A stretch of 64,000 nucleotides of DNA from NCBI GenBank assembly GCA_004376055.2, contig CP049016.1:930001-994000 (forward strand), given 5' to 3'. The notes under the pieces are model-generated. The model was not told where the DNA came from, searched no databases, and worked only from the letters and a program-made list of their open reading frames with translations. Below, in pieces: positions 49,748 to 59,469 of the stretch. Within the stretch, counting starts at the first letter, position 1. Each line of letters starts with the position of its first letter. This DNA is from Nitrospirales bacterium LBB_01. GTDB taxonomy: Bacteria > Nitrospirota > Thermodesulfovibrionia > Thermodesulfovibrionales > Magnetobacteriaceae. A program made the position numbers and the translations under genes.

Positions 49748-50683
49748 TCAGACAGCCCATACGTTTTCTTTTTTATAGGTTTTCCATCTGTTGTGAATCC
49801 ATAGGTACTGTTCCGGGTATTCTCTGATTATAAGTTCCATAGCTTTTGTTATCTCACCTGTAATTCGGTGTATTTCACCTTTTTCGCTGCCAAAGCTGCT
49901 TAGCGGCAATATTGGGTCACATACAAATCCGGTAAATTCACCATCTTTTTGCCGAACGCAGGCACAGACCACTATGGGTTTTTTGTACATCACAGAGAGC
50001 ATTGCAGGGATTGGTGTTGCAGTAGCTTTACGTCCAAAATAATCGACAGAGATTCCTTTTGATGTACTTTGATCAGGGAGCATTCCGATTGATTTACCGC
50101 GTCTCAGTGTCTCCTGAAGTTTAAACATTGCGTTTGTTTTAGCGATAAACATCTGACCGGTTTCCGTGCGCCGGGAGTATAGTAATTTCTCAAGATACGG
50201 GTTATCAAGAGGCCGTGCTACGACAACAAGATTAATACCCACAAGAGCGCTTACGTGAGGCAGAAGTTCCCAGTTACCAATGTGTGGTGTTAAAAATATG
50301 CAGCCACCGTGTGAGTCATGCAGGTCTTTTGCTTTCTTAAAGAGTCCCTCTACGTGGGAGGTGCTTCTGTGTGTTTTTCTAAAAGCTTCAGCTGTTTTAA
50401 AAGAGCTGTGGGTTTTTATCATTTCAAGAAAAGACATTATAAAAGACCGGCAGCTTTCTTTTGCTATGGCTGCTGCATCTTCTTGAGTTTTCTCAGGGAA
50501 AGCCGATGATATGTTGTTAATTGCAATATTTCTTCTTTTTGGTACGAGCGTAAATAGCATATCGCCTAAAACTCTGCTTAAAATCCTGATTCCCCAATTT
50601 GGTAGTAGTCCAGCTAATGTAAAGAGCACTACAACTGCGAGGTATTCTATAAGCCATCTGAGTTTAGATTTTTTCTTTGCCAT
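49748..50683 (-). CDS. Lysophospholipid/lipid A acyltransferase, LpxL/HtrB-like
   Basis: A 311-residue inner-membrane acyltransferase of the lauroyl/myristoyl-ACP:lipid A family. One N-terminal helix (residues ~10-32) anchors it; the catalytic Hx4E motif is HIGNWE in FLTPHIGNWELLPHV, followed by GMLPDQSTSKGISVDYFGR and a late IREYPEQYLWIHNRWK, all typical of LpxL/LpxM. It probably adds a secondary acyl chain to lipid A (consistent with a KDO-lipid A organism), but members also act on other lipids. It lies 13 nt downstream of obgE on the minus strand. Confidence 0.88.
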   Translation of the reverse strand: MAKKKSKLRWLIEYLAVVVLFTLAGLLPNWGIRILSRVLGDMLFTLVPKRRNIAINNISSAFPEKTQEDAAAIAKESCRSFIMSFLEMIKTHSSFKTAEAFRKTHRSTSHVEGLFKKAKDLHDSHGGCIFLTPHIGNWELLPHVSALVGINLVVVARPLDNPYLEKLLYSRRTETGQMFIAKTNAMFKLQETLRRGKSIGMLPDQSTSKGISVDYFGRKATATPIPAMLSVMYKKPIVVCACVRQKDGEFTGFVCDPILPLSSFGSEKGEIHRITGEITKAMELIIREYPEQYLWIHNRWKTYKKENVWAV

Positions 50684-50696
50684 TTCAGTAAAACAT

Positions 50697-51698
50697 CTAC
50701 ATTTTTTTCAGTCTTTCCGATATGTAGGCGACAAGTGCATTTATACCCTCATGTGTGACAGCTGATATGGGGAAAAAAGGGATTTCGTTACTACGGCAAA
50801 AGTCTGCTAAAGCTTCAGTATGTATGCCGTCGCCTCTAACATCAATCTTAGAGGCCGCTATAATCTGTGGTTTTTGTGAAAGCTCTGAGCTATAAAGAGA
50901 GAGTTCACGGTTAAGTTTTTCGTAAGTCTCCATCGGATTGCCATCAACATCCTGAGAGATGTCAATCATGTGAATCAGAAGCTTTGATCTCTCTGCGTGT
51001 CTTAGAAACTGTAATCCTAAACCTGCTCCAAGGTGAGCGCCCTCGATAATTCCAGGAATATCAGCAACAATGAAACTTGAATAATCATTGAGCTTTACGA
51101 CTCCCAGGTTTGGTACTAAAGTTGTGAAAGGGTAGGGCGCTATTTTTGCTTTTGATTCTGTTATAGATGAAATTAATGTTGATTTGCCGGCATTAGGCAT
51201 ACCAATGATGCCTACGTCAGCGATGAGTTTAAGTTCCAGAATGAGATTGGCCTCTTGTCCACCCTCACCGGGCTGCGCAAACTTAGGAGCTTGAAACGTA
51301 GAGGATTTAAAATGCGCATTTCCTTTACCGCCTCTGCCGCCTTTTAAAATTACAGCCTGCATACCATCTTCGGTTAAATCGGCTAATGTCTCCCCTGTAT
51401 CTAAATTTTTAATTACCGTGCCTACTGGAACATCTATGACCACATCAGGGCTGTCGTAGCCGTGCTTGTCCTTACCCATGCCATGCCCGCCGCGTTTTAC
51501 GCTGTAGTGTTTTCTGTATTTGTGGTCTAAGAGGGTATTTAGATGAGTGACAGCTCTAAAAACAATATCGCCGCCCTTACCGCCGTCTCCGCCGTCTGGG
51601 CCGCCTCTTGGCTTAAATTTCTCTCTGCAAAAACTTACGGCGCCGGCGCCGCCATCCCCTGCCTTACAGTAAACAGTTACGAGATCTACAAACTTCAC
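50697..51698 (-). CDS. obgE: GTPase Obg
   Basis: Obg is a large-ribosomal-subunit assembly and stress GTPase. The 333-residue protein has the glycine-rich Obg fold (AGDGGAGAVSFCREKFKPRGGPDGGDGG) and a G domain with G1 GMPNAGKSTL, G2 TLVPNLG, G3 DIPGIIEGA and a G4 that reads ASKID in place of NKxD. The C-terminal OCT domain is missing, as in many Obg proteins. It is in a minus-strand cluster with rplU and rpmA, a conserved arrangement (rplU-rpmA-obg). A weak ribosome site precedes the ATG. Confidence 0.96.
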   Translation of the reverse strand: MKFVDLVTVYCKAGDGGAGAVSFCREKFKPRGGPDGGDGGKGGDIVFRAVTHLNTLLDHKYRKHYSVKRGGHGMGKDKHGYDSPDVVIDVPVGTVIKNLDTGETLADLTEDGMQAVILKGGRGGKGNAHFKSSTFQAPKFAQPGEGGQEANLILELKLIADVGIIGMPNAGKSTLISSITESKAKIAPYPFTTLVPNLGVVKLNDYSSFIVADIPGIIEGAHLGAGLGLQFLRHAERSKLLIHMIDISQDVDGNPMETYEKLNRELSLYSSELSQKPQIIAASKIDVRGDGIHTEALADFCRSNEIPFFPISAVTHEGINALVAYISERLKKM

Positions 51699-51782
51699 GA
51701 TTTACCTGAAAAAATGCGAAACTGCCCTGCTTGCTGTGTTATAGCTGTGTGGTTAAGGACGCCACTATAAGAACCAGGTATT

Positions 51783-52052
51783 TTAAGCCTGAGCCTGAAG
51801 TACCGGATATACGCTCACTTTAGTTCTGGTTTTATCTTTGCGTTCAAACTTAACGACGCCCGTGATTTTAGCAAAAAGGGTGTCATCAGAGCCGATTCCG
51901 ACATTAGAGCCGGGATGCAGTTTTGTGCCCCGCTGTCTGACTAAAATGCTGCCAGCAGTGACAGCCTGTCCGCCATAGCGCTTGACGCCAAGTCGTTTTG
52001 AGTTACTGTCTCGCCCATTTCGTGTGCTTCCCACACCTTTTTTATGTGCCAT
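51783..52052 (-). CDS. rpmA: 50S ribosomal protein L27
   Basis: L27 lies at the peptidyl-transferase centre. The 89-residue protein starts [20 protein letters not shown] with no N-terminal extension, so no proteolytic maturation is expected, and continues [23 protein letters not shown]. It is 5 nt downstream of rplU, in the standard rplU-rpmA order. Both share the promoter upstream of rplU. Confidence 0.98.
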   Translation of the reverse strand: MAHKKGVGSTRNGRDSNSKRLGVKRYGGQAVTAGSILVRQRGTKLHPGSNVGIGSDDTLFAKITGVVKFERKDKTRTKVSVYPVLQAQA

Positions 52053-52057
52053 TGTGA

Positions 52058-52372
52058 TTAGCCTCCGATTATCTCATTAATTTTTATCTTTGTGAAATGC
52101 TGTCTGTGGACGTGCATTTTCCGTGTAGCTTTGCGCGGTTTCATTTTAAAAACATCCACTTTTTTGGTTTTGCCTTTTTCCAGTATTTCGGCTTTTACGG
52201 AAACACCGTCAAGATACGGCTTACCAACCGATAATTTTGTGCCGTCAAAAAAAGCAAGCACCTTATCTATTGTCACAGACTCCCCAACAGCGTTTTCCAG
52301 TCTATCTACTCTCAATGTCTCATCGGGCGTCACTCTCACCTGCTTGCCCCCCGTCAGCACTATCGCATACAT
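52058..52372 (-). CDS. rplU: 50S ribosomal protein L21
   Basis: L21 binds 23S rRNA domain II. I place the start at ATG 52372 ([20 protein letters not shown]) because the family begins there and GGAGGA lies ~9 nt upstream; a longer reading from 52414 would add 14 atypical residues. The end [20 protein letters not shown] and [15 protein letters not shown] is typical. It leads the rplU-rpmA-obgE transcript. Confidence 0.97.
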   Translation of the reverse strand: MYAIVLTGGKQVRVTPDETLRVDRLENAVGESVTIDKVLAFFDGTKLSVGKPYLDGVSVKAEILEKGKTKKVDVFKMKPRKATRKMHVHRQHFTKIKINEIIGG

Positions 52373-52421
52373 CAGCTTAATCCTCCAAATCCTTAATATA
52401 TTATCAACACGCAATTTATAG

Positions 52422-52449
52422 TCTATATTATTTATTTTGGGTTTGTCAA
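52422..52449 (-). promoter_or_regulatory. Promoter of the rplU operon
   Basis: On the minus strand TTGACA (plus 52444-52449) and TATAGA (plus 52422-52427) with a 16-bp spacer. The distance to the rplU start is about 50 nt. Confidence 0.65.
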
Positions 52450-52550
52450 ATATAAAAAATATTTATGCAAAAAATCTATACTATATAGAATTAGTTTTCG
52501 TGCCTTTATAGCAAGTAGCAGACAAAAAGGTACTCTAATAATGGAGAAAA

Positions 52551-52683
52551 AGGACTGGATTCCCGCTCGTAGGCGGGAATGACAAAGGTGGGCCATTTCT
52601 TTTTTTTGTCATTCCTTTTTTTTTGTCATTCCTGCGAAGGCAGGAATCCATTTTTTTGTTTGCGGAGCTAACTGCATAGGCAT
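52551..52683 (+). repeat. MITE-like repeat element, 5'-truncated copy 6
   Basis: The two hairpin arms (AAGGACTGGATTCCCGCTCG... and TTGTCATTCCTGCGAAGGCAGG...) and the right terminal repeat TTTGCGGAGCTAACTGCATAGGCA are present; the left end with its terminal repeat is replaced by other sequence. A segment TTTTTTTTGTCATTCC is duplicated in the middle. It fills most of the 446-bp gap between rplU and ftsZ; the remainder holds the rplU promoter, a short TTCGTG-type tract at 52717 and a GC-rich hairpin near ftsZ. Confidence 0.75.
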
Positions 52684-52773
52684 TTCCATTTTTTTATTTA
52701 TGTCTTTGAACGCAACTCGGTATTCGTGTTTTTCGTGGTATAATCTTTATCTCTTTTTAATTTAATTGGAGGG

Positions 52774-52807
52774 GGGCAGGGGACGTCATGGGGGTTGTCC
52801 CCCGCCC
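52774..52807 (-). other. GC-rich hairpin downstream of ftsZ
   Basis: GGGCAGGGGAC and GTCCCCCGCCC face each other across a 12-nt loop, 12 bp beyond the ftsZ stop. There is no U-run on the minus-strand side (AATTAAATTAAAA follows), so it may be a pausing or 3'-protecting structure rather than a classical terminator. Confidence 0.4.
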
Positions 52808-52818
52808 TTTGGGAAGAC

Positions 52819-53991
52819 CTATAATCTATCTTCTTTTTGCTTTCTTATAAATGTAGGAATATCCATGTCGTCATCGTAATTCATTAAGTCAGTGGTCGGG
52901 ATTTTGTCCTCTTTTGAGAAATCAAACAAAGACTTTGACAGTATCCTGTCAGCGCTTCTTGTATAAACCCGCTCTTTTTCCACAGGGGTTTTCCACCTGT
53001 GCATCTCAGGCATCGCTGTAATTTTGTTGTCTTTCTTTTCTTCAAAACCTGTTGCGATTACGGTTACTTTTACCTCGCCGTTTAGGTTAGGGTCAATGAC
53101 AGCTCCAAAGATAATGTCTGCCTCATCGTGTGCCGAGTCAAAAACCAGCTCCGATGCTCCCTGTACAGCATCCAGAGATAAATCCGTCCCTCCGGTTATG
53201 TTGATTAGAATTCCGCGTGCTCCATCTATTGAGGTCTCCTCAAGCAGCGGATTTGAAATGGCTTTTTTAGCAGCCTCAATGTGACCCTGTTCGCCCTTAC
53301 CCTTTCCTATTCCCATAACCGCCTTACCTGAGTACTGCATAATGGTCTTAACATCGGCAAAATCTAAATTAATAAGTCCCGGCACAAGGATTAAATCGGT
53401 TATTCCCTGTACGGCGTCTCTTAAAACATCATTTGCAATTTCAAATGATTTAATCAGTGAGGTTCCCTTTTCTACGACCAGTTGAATCTTATCGTTTGGT
53501 ATCACTATTGTGGTGTCCACAAATTGGTTCAGTTCTTTGATACCTGTTGCGGCATTACTAAGACGTTTACGTCCTTCATAGAAAAACGGTTTTGTTACAA
53601 CCGCTACCGTAAGCGCTCCCAGTGACCTTGCAATTTCGGCTATTACAGGGGCTGCTCCGGTTCCTGTACCGCCTCCCATCCCGCCTGTTACAAACACCAT
53701 GTCGGCACCTTCAAGTATCTCGCGTATCTTGTCGCTGTCTTCAAGTGCTGCCTCACGGCCCACTTGAGGATTTGACCCCGCTCCCAGACCCCTTGTTATC
53801 TTTGTCCCTATCTGAAGTCTGTTTTCCGCTATTGATGAGTTCAGCACCTGTGCATCCGTATTGATTGCTATAAACTCAACATTACGCAAGGACGAGGCTA
53901 TCATATTGTTTATGGCATTGCCCCCAGCTCCTCCTACGCCTACCACTTTGATATTGGCTTTACCATCGGTACTCTCCACCAATTCAAACAT
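52819..53991 (-). CDS. ftsZ: Cell division protein FtsZ
   Basis: FtsZ is the tubulin-like GTPase that forms the division ring. The 390-residue protein has [18 protein letters not shown], the tubulin signature [16 protein letters not shown], the synergy-loop region [19 protein letters not shown] and the C-terminal partner-binding peptide DIPTFIRKQ. It ends the mur-fts cluster and starts 27 nt after ftsA. AAAGGAGGG precedes the start. Confidence 0.98.
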   Translation of the reverse strand: MFELVESTDGKANIKVVGVGGAGGNAINNMIASSLRNVEFIAINTDAQVLNSSIAENRLQIGTKITRGLGAGSNPQVGREAALEDSDKIREILEGADMVFVTGGMGGGTGTGAAPVIAEIARSLGALTVAVVTKPFFYEGRKRLSNAATGIKELNQFVDTTIVIPNDKIQLVVEKGTSLIKSFEIANDVLRDAVQGITDLILVPGLINLDFADVKTIMQYSGKAVMGIGKGKGEQGHIEAAKKAISNPLLEETSIDGARGILINITGGTDLSLDAVQGASELVFDSAHDEADIIFGAVIDPNLNGEVKVTVIATGFEEKKDNKITAMPEMHRWKTPVEKERVYTRSADRILSKSLFDFSKEDKIPTTDLMNYDDDMDIPTFIRKQKEDRL

Positions 53992-54018
53992 ACTGTTTCC
54001 CTCCTTTAATATTTATTC

Positions 54019-55242
54019 TTAATTTATTCTGAAAAACTTACCAACTAATCCCTTAAACCATCGTTTCATGCCTCGGCAGTCCCCTGTAAGACCATTGACG
54101 GATATCTCAAATGTGCTCTTATGTCCATAGTAAAGAAGTCCCATAAGAGTTGAAAAAATCGGATTTTGCACCTTTTCTATTACATCTTTGCCCTCAGGTA
54201 CTCCTATTCTAACAGGCATATTAAGCAGAGACTGCACATGAGCCTCAAACCCTTTCATCTGCGACACCCCTCCGGTTATAACAACTCTCTGGTGCAGAGC
54301 TCCAGATCCAGCAAGCTTTCTCATCTCATCTGAAATCATGCCGATTAACTCCTCGCTTCTGTCCATTATTATTTTAGTTATAAAAGATTTTGCTACCTTT
54401 TTCTCACTGCGGCCGGATACCCCAATAAGTATAGACTCATCCTCATAGTCCTCAGGAAATGCAGGCATTCCATACGCTTTCTTTATCTTTTCAGCCTCAG
54501 GCGGAGATACACTAAGCCCTACAGCCAGATCATTTGTAAACTGATTGCCGGCTATGTCTAAAACAGTGGCGCCTTGAAACCGGTTATTTTTGAAAAATGC
54601 TATATCGGTTGTTCCGCCCCCAATGTCAATGAGAAACACCCCAAGCTCTAACTCATCATCCCTAAGCACTGCCATCGAGGATACTATCGGCGTATGTACC
54701 AGCTCTGCCACAGTCAACCCTGCCATTTCGCAGCATTTTAAAAGGTTGTGGATTGAGTTTGTCGCTGCTGTCACTATTTGTACATTTGCCTCAAAGCATG
54801 TCCCCTTCATCCCCTGCGGGTTATAAATCTCTGTTTCACCATCTACGTTGTAGTTTAGCGGGATTACGTGGAGAATCTCCTTATCAAGCGGCACGTAAAT
54901 TGTCTGAGCATTCTCCATGACCTCATCTATGTCATGTGCTGTAACTGCTCCGTTTGGTAAAACAACAGCACCTGTGCTCTTTGTAGTTTTTATGTGACTG
55001 TCTGATATGCCTACGTATACCTCTTTTATCTCTACTCCTGAAATCTCAGTAGCACGCCTCACTGACTCCTTTATAGCGCCAAGTGTGCTTTCAATGTCAA
55101 CAATTACACCTTTGCGCACTCCAGCAGATGTAACCGTGCTTACTGCTATGATTTCCAGCGAGTCATGTCTTGCCTCAGCTACCATCGTGCTGATTTTGGT
55201 AGTTCCTATATCCAGACAAGCTAAAAAGATTGTCCCTGCCAC
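54019..55242 (-). CDS. ftsA: Cell division protein FtsA
   Basis: FtsA is an actin-like ATPase that tethers FtsZ to the membrane. The 407-residue protein opens with LACLDIGTTKISTMVAEA (phosphate 1), contains the extra SHS2-like 1C region (SVRRATEISGVEIKEVYVGIS), the phosphate 2 IDIGGGTTDIAFF, the adenosine motif VITGGVSQMKGFEAH, and a basic amphipathic end (MKRWFKGLVGKFFRIN) that binds the membrane. It overlaps ftsQ by 1 nt. Confidence 0.97.
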   Translation of the reverse strand: MAGTIFLACLDIGTTKISTMVAEARHDSLEIIAVSTVTSAGVRKGVIVDIESTLGAIKESVRRATEISGVEIKEVYVGISDSHIKTTKSTGAVVLPNGAVTAHDIDEVMENAQTIYVPLDKEILHVIPLNYNVDGETEIYNPQGMKGTCFEANVQIVTAATNSIHNLLKCCEMAGLTVAELVHTPIVSSMAVLRDDELELGVFLIDIGGGTTDIAFFKNNRFQGATVLDIAGNQFTNDLAVGLSVSPPEAEKIKKAYGMPAFPEDYEDESILIGVSGRSEKKVAKSFITKIIMDRSEELIGMISDEMRKLAGSGALHQRVVITGGVSQMKGFEAHVQSLLNMPVRIGVPEGKDVIEKVQNPIFSTLMGLLYYGHKSTFEISVNGLTGDCRGMKRWFKGLVGKFFRIN

Positions 55243-55994
55243 TATATGTCTCCCTTTAACGGCTTAACTATTAATCTGTGTGAAAATCTCAGGTCTATGT
55301 AATCCACCGGTATATTTCTTTTTACTATTTCATCTTTCAGCGATATGTAACTTGTCAGCTTTCTGTCAAAATCTCCAAATCCAACATAAACCGGAACCCC
55401 GTTAATACGGATTGATATGTCCTCCGGTTTTGTGCCGTCAATCTCTTCGACCATTCCCCTCATTTTGGGATTTTTGCTTATTGCCAACGATAGTTTTATT
55501 GCCTCAAGATATGCCTTTTTGTTTGAACCAGTAATTTTTATAACTGGCAGTTCCTCTGGTTTTCTGCCAAGCCTCTGAAGTTTAATTCCATTCTCATCGA
55601 CAAGATAAATGACGTCTTTGTCAAGCGCCGCTGCCACTGGAACTTTTTCAACAATCCTGATTGCAAGAGAATTGGGTAACTCCTTCCGCATATACACTTT
55701 TTTCACCCACGGCGATATAAACAGACGTCTTGACAACTTATCCATATCCGCAGTTACGATGCTTTGTCCGTTTACATCTAAAAGTCTGCTCACATCAGAG
55801 TCCTCTATGTGTGTATTTCCCTCTATGTAAAGATTTTTAATCATTAAAGACTCTGCCTTTGCCAGTTTGAAAAGTCCTAACCCGGAAAGCACCGACACCG
55901 CGCAAAGCAAAGTAAGCACAAGGATAAGCTTTACCGGAATCTTTGTCCTTTCCTGCGTTACAGTCTGTTTTTTCAATTTTAACTTTGTCTGCAT
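55242..55994 (-). CDS. ftsQ: Cell division protein FtsQ/DivIB
   Basis: FtsQ is a bitopic divisome protein. The 250-residue protein has a cytoplasmic N-terminus rich in Lys/Thr, a transmembrane helix (residues ~23-43), then the POTRA domain (IKNLYIEGNTHIEDSDVSRLL) and the beta domain (WVKKVYMRKELPNSLAIRIVEKVPVA ... YLVDENGI). It lies between ddl and ftsA as is usual. ATG 55994 follows ddl by 24 nt. Confidence 0.93.
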   Translation of the reverse strand: MQTKLKLKKQTVTQERTKIPVKLILVLTLLCAVSVLSGLGLFKLAKAESLMIKNLYIEGNTHIEDSDVSRLLDVNGQSIVTADMDKLSRRLFISPWVKKVYMRKELPNSLAIRIVEKVPVAAALDKDVIYLVDENGIKLQRLGRKPEELPVIKITGSNKKAYLEAIKLSLAISKNPKMRGMVEEIDGTKPEDISIRINGVPVYVGFGDFDRKLTSYISLKDEIVKRNIPVDYIDLRFSHRLIVKPLKGDI

Positions 55995-56018
55995 ACTTTT
56001 AATTGTCGTACGTCCTGA

Positions 56019-56969
56019 TCAACTCTCAGTGAGCATGTTTCTATTTTTATTAATTGCCTCGATAAGCATTTCTTCAATCAACTCTAAAAAAGACAAGCCC
56101 GCATTTTTTGCTATCTTAGGTACAAGCGACGTTTCAGTCATACCTGGAAGTGTGTTGACTTCAAGTACAAACACAGTGTCAGTTTGAAGCTCATAAATAG
56201 TGTCAATACGGGCAATTCCACTGCAACCTACAGCCTCATACGCCTTAAGTGAAACCTCTGATAACTTTTCATACTGATTAGGCGTTAGTTCCGGAGGGAG
56301 AATATAACGTGTTTCGACGCTTAAGTATTTGGCTTCATAGTCATAAATTTCGCCCTTTGGCCTTACCTCAACCGCACCCAGCACCCTGCCGTTTAGCACA
56401 GCCGTATGTATCTCCTTACCACCAATAAATTTCTCTATGATTGACACATTACCGTAACTAAAACAGCGGCTTGAGGCCTGTTTCAGCTCATCCTTGTTTT
56501 TGATAAGACACACTCCGACACTTGATCCCTCAGCGCTTGGTTTAACAACCAAAGGGAGATCAATAGGCATCCTGGTTAAAATGTCATCAAGTTCCTCTTG
56601 TCTGAATATCACATACGGGGGCACGCTAAGCCCGGCGCTAATAAAAATTCTCTTAGACATACCCTTATCCATAGCCAATGCGGATGCAAGCACTCCGGAG
56701 CCTGTGTATGGATAGCCCATAACGTCAAGAAGACCCTGAATGCCGCCGTTTTCACCAAAACCGCCATGAAGTGCTATAAAAACCACATCAGGGCTTAGAC
56801 CCCTCAGTTTCTCTGCTACATCACTCATAGCGTCAACCTCGTGGAAATTGTAACCTCCATTTCTCAGAGCTTCACACACGGCCGCACCACTTTTTAAGGA
56901 AATTGCTCGCTCCGATGATACGCCGCCCATAAGTACGGCTATCATCTTATTTTTCAATTGTTCTTTCAT
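56019..56969 (-). CDS. ddl: D-alanine-D-alanine ligase
   Basis: Ddl joins two D-Ala for the UDP-MurNAc pentapeptide. About 316 residues, ATP-grasp fold: VLMGGVSSERAISLKSGAAV, HGGFGENGGIQGLLD, DLPLVVKPSAEGSSVGV and VLEVNTLPGMTETSLVPKIA. I chose ATG 56969, which overlaps the murC stop by 1 nt (TAATG), over a longer ATG at 57005 that would extend into murC. A VanA-type D-Ala-D-Lac specificity is not suggested. murB, often between murC and ddl, is absent here. Confidence 0.96.
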   Translation of the reverse strand: MKEQLKNKMIAVLMGGVSSERAISLKSGAAVCEALRNGGYNFHEVDAMSDVAEKLRGLSPDVVFIALHGGFGENGGIQGLLDVMGYPYTGSGVLASALAMDKGMSKRIFISAGLSVPPYVIFRQEELDDILTRMPIDLPLVVKPSAEGSSVGVCLIKNKDELKQASSRCFSYGNVSIIEKFIGGKEIHTAVLNGRVLGAVEVRPKGEIYDYEAKYLSVETRYILPPELTPNQYEKLSEVSLKAYEAVGCSGIARIDTIYELQTDTVFVLEVNTLPGMTETSLVPKIAKNAGLSFLELIEEMLIEAINKNRNMLTES

Positions 56970-58330
56970 TAGCCTTGTCCTACAAACTCCTCTCCTACTT
57001 TCCAAACATCGCCAGCGCCAAATGTTACAAGTGTGTCACCCTCTGCTGCCTCCTTACGGAGAGTGTCTGAAAGCCCATCACCCTTACCGACATAGACAAC
57101 ATCAACCCCCCTTGCACGCAGCCTTTCAGCCAGCGTATGAGATGTTGCACCTTCTATAGGTTTCTCACCTGCTGGATAGATATCCAGAAGATAAAGCCTT
57201 GACGCCTCTGTAAAGCAGCCCGAAAACTCATCCATCAAATCTGCCGTCCTTGAATACCTGTGGGGTTGAAACACTATCAAAAGACGCTTATCTACGTGGT
57301 GTTTTATGCCACTAATTGTTGCTTTAATCTCTGTTGGATGATGCCCGTAGTCGTCAAAAACTCTGACGCCTGCTTTATGTCCTTTAAACTCCATCCGACG
57401 TTTTATTCCAGAAAAGGCTGCTAATGCAGCACTACTAACCGCATGAGGGATGTTTAGAAAAGATGCGGCTGCGATGGCTGCCAGTGTGTTCAGCACGTTG
57501 TGTTTACCGGAGAGATTTATTGTAAATGTACCGGCTGATATACCAGCCGAAATGACTTCAAACTCAGTTTTTTGAAAACTATATTTTATGTTATGAGCGG
57601 AAAAGTCCGCCGCCTCTGTTAACCCATAAGTAACGTACTTTCTGTTAACATCGGGCAGAATATCTCTGATGTTAGGATCATCAGCACATACCACACCTAA
57701 TCCATAAAAAGGCACTTTATTAAGAAAATTTACATACGCTGATTTTAAGTTTTCCATATTTGAATAAAAATCCATATGTTCTCTGTCAATGTTAGTGCAA
57801 ATTGCAACAGTGGGATTTAGTTTTAGAAACGAGCCGTCGCTCTCATCGGCCTCAGCAACAAAAAACTCTCCCTTACCCACACGTGAGTTACTGTTTGTGT
57901 CGTTGAGTTTTCCGCCAAGCACAACAGTGGGGTCAGAGCCGGCTTTAATTAAAATTCCGGCAAGCAGCGACGTCGTTGTAGTTTTGCCGTGAGAGCCTGC
58001 AACAAGGATGCCATACTTAAGCCTCCCAATCTCTGCCAGCATCTCAGCCCGTGGTATTACTGGAATGCTGCGTCTCTTTGCCTCCTCCACCTCAGGATTT
58101 GCTCCGTTTACAGCAGAGGTAACAACCACAACATGAGCGCTGTCCACATTTTCGGCCTTATGCCCGATGTAAACCTTTATGCCCTCACTGATAAGCACAT
58201 CGGTTGTGGCTGAGGATTTAAGGTCTGAGCCTGTGACGTCATAGTTAAGGCGTTTAAGCACACGCGCTATACCGCTCATTCCAATGCCGCCTATGCCCAC
58301 AAAGTGGATTACTCTGTATCGGTTAAGCAT
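56969..58330 (-). CDS. murC: UDP-N-acetylmuramate-L-alanine ligase
   Basis: MurC attaches L-Ala to UDP-MurNAc. The 453-residue protein begins HFVGIGGIGMSGIARVL, has the P-loop GSHGKTTTTSLLAGIL, the Mur ligase pattern DESDGSFLKLNPTVAICTNIDREHMD (in parts), the DDYGHHPTEIKATISG motif and the C-terminal YSRTADLMDEFSGCF. Its start is 22 nt inside the end of murG, so the two are coupled. Normal length. Confidence 0.97.
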   Translation of the reverse strand: MLNRYRVIHFVGIGGIGMSGIARVLKRLNYDVTGSDLKSSATTDVLISEGIKVYIGHKAENVDSAHVVVVTSAVNGANPEVEEAKRRSIPVIPRAEMLAEIGRLKYGILVAGSHGKTTTTSLLAGILIKAGSDPTVVLGGKLNDTNSNSRVGKGEFFVAEADESDGSFLKLNPTVAICTNIDREHMDFYSNMENLKSAYVNFLNKVPFYGLGVVCADDPNIRDILPDVNRKYVTYGLTEAADFSAHNIKYSFQKTEFEVISAGISAGTFTINLSGKHNVLNTLAAIAAASFLNIPHAVSSAALAAFSGIKRRMEFKGHKAGVRVFDDYGHHPTEIKATISGIKHHVDKRLLIVFQPHRYSRTADLMDEFSGCFTEASRLYLLDIYPAGEKPIEGATSHTLAERLRARGVDVVYVGKGDGLSDTLRKEAAEGDTLVTFGAGDVWKVGEEFVGQG

Positions 58331-59469
58331 CTTTCATACTCCTGATTGACAACTAATGTTTTATCTTTTATTAGAAGCAATGATATACAAACAACTTTCC
58401 TTGCTGCCTCGGGTCTGCCAAAAGACATGCTCTCACGCTTCAGACGATTTCTCATGTTCTCATCCATATAGAGTTTCTTTATGTGCTCAGCCAACACGAT
58501 GCCGTTTAAATCTGAATCCTTAATCATAATGGCTGCGCCGCTTACGGCAAGACGTGAGGCATTTACCTCTTGATGGGATGCTGTTGCGTATGGAAACGGC
58601 ACAAGGATTGACGGCATTCCAAGAGCGGTTATCTCGGCAAGCGTTGTAGCCCCTGCTCTACACACTATCATATCTGAGGCGGCATAAGCCTCTGGCATAT
58701 TATAAATAAACGGAGCCACAGTGCCCGCCATGCCCCATCGCTGATACACCGAGCGTACATGTTCGTAGTCCTTATCTCCTGTTTGATGCAAAAACTGTAT
58801 CCTGTCTTTATAAGGAAGAAGATGCTCAAGGGCGTCCATAGCAGCCGTGTTAAGACTTCTTGCGCCAAGAGAGCCGCCAAATATAAACACTGTAAACATA
58901 TTGTCTTTAAGCGAAAACTTAAGAGCGCCTTCTTGTTTCCCGACTTTTAGGATTTTCTCTCTTACCGGGTTTCCGGTAAGGACGGTTTTATTTTTTGGGA
59001 AAAACGACAGAGAGCTTTCATACGTTATACAGACTTTTTGAGCCAGACGTGACAACATTCGGTTGGCAACCCCTGGGATTGAGTTCTGTTCATGTATAAC
59101 TATCGGTATTGAAAGAAAAAACGCAGCCGCAACCGGAATAAACGAGGCATAACCGCCGGTGCCTATCATAAGGTCAGGATTAAGTTTTTTCAAGAAAGAG
59201 TAAGCCTCAAAAAACGCTAAAATTGTCCTATACAGAGCTCGTATTTTTCTAAATATTGAGACTCCGACAAATCCCTCGGTTTTAAGCAGTTTTACATAAT
59301 ACTTCTCAGCGGGCAGTACCTTTGCCTCTATTCCCTTAAGTGTGCCCATAAAGACTATTTCAGCGTCGTCCAACCGCTTCTTTATTTCCTCTGCGATAGC
59401 AATGCCTGGGTACAGATGGCCTCCCGTGCCGCCGCCGGCTATGACGATTTTATGTTTTCCACTTGACAT
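58309..59469 (-). CDS. murG: UDP-N-acetylglucosamine-undecaprenyl-PP-MurNAc-pentapeptide transferase
   Basis: MurG adds GlcNAc to lipid I to give lipid II at the cytoplasmic face of the membrane. The 386-residue GT28 protein has the G-loop IVIAGGGTGGHLYPGIAIAEEI, IGTGGYASFIPVAAAFFL, IPIVIHEQNSIPGVANRML and FGGSLGARSLNTA, then ADMIVCRAGATTLAEITALGMPSILVPFP (in parts). It overlaps ftsW upstream by 20 nt and murC downstream by 22 nt. Confidence 0.97.
   Translation of the reverse strand: MSSGKHKIVIAGGGTGGHLYPGIAIAEEIKKRLDDAEIVFMGTLKGIEAKVLPAEKYYVKLLKTEGFVGVSIFRKIRALYRTILAFFEAYSFLKKLNPDLMIGTGGYASFIPVAAAFFLSIPIVIHEQNSIPGVANRMLSRLAQKVCITYESSLSFFPKNKTVLTGNPVREKILKVGKQEGALKFSLKDNMFTVFIFGGSLGARSLNTAAMDALEHLLPYKDRIQFLHQTGDKDYEHVRSVYQRWGMAGTVAPFIYNMPEAYAASDMIVCRAGATTLAEITALGMPSILVPFPYATASHQEVNASRLAVSGAAIMIKDSDLNGIVLAEHIKKLYMDENMRNRLKRESMSFGRPEAARKVVCISLLLIKDKTLVVNQEYERCLTDTE

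Noticed and set aside
56970-57005. 12-residue N-terminal extension of Ddl from ATG 57005
   Set aside because: It would lie inside murC; the ATG at 56969 overlaps the murC stop in the usual TAATG coupling and starts at the family N-terminus.
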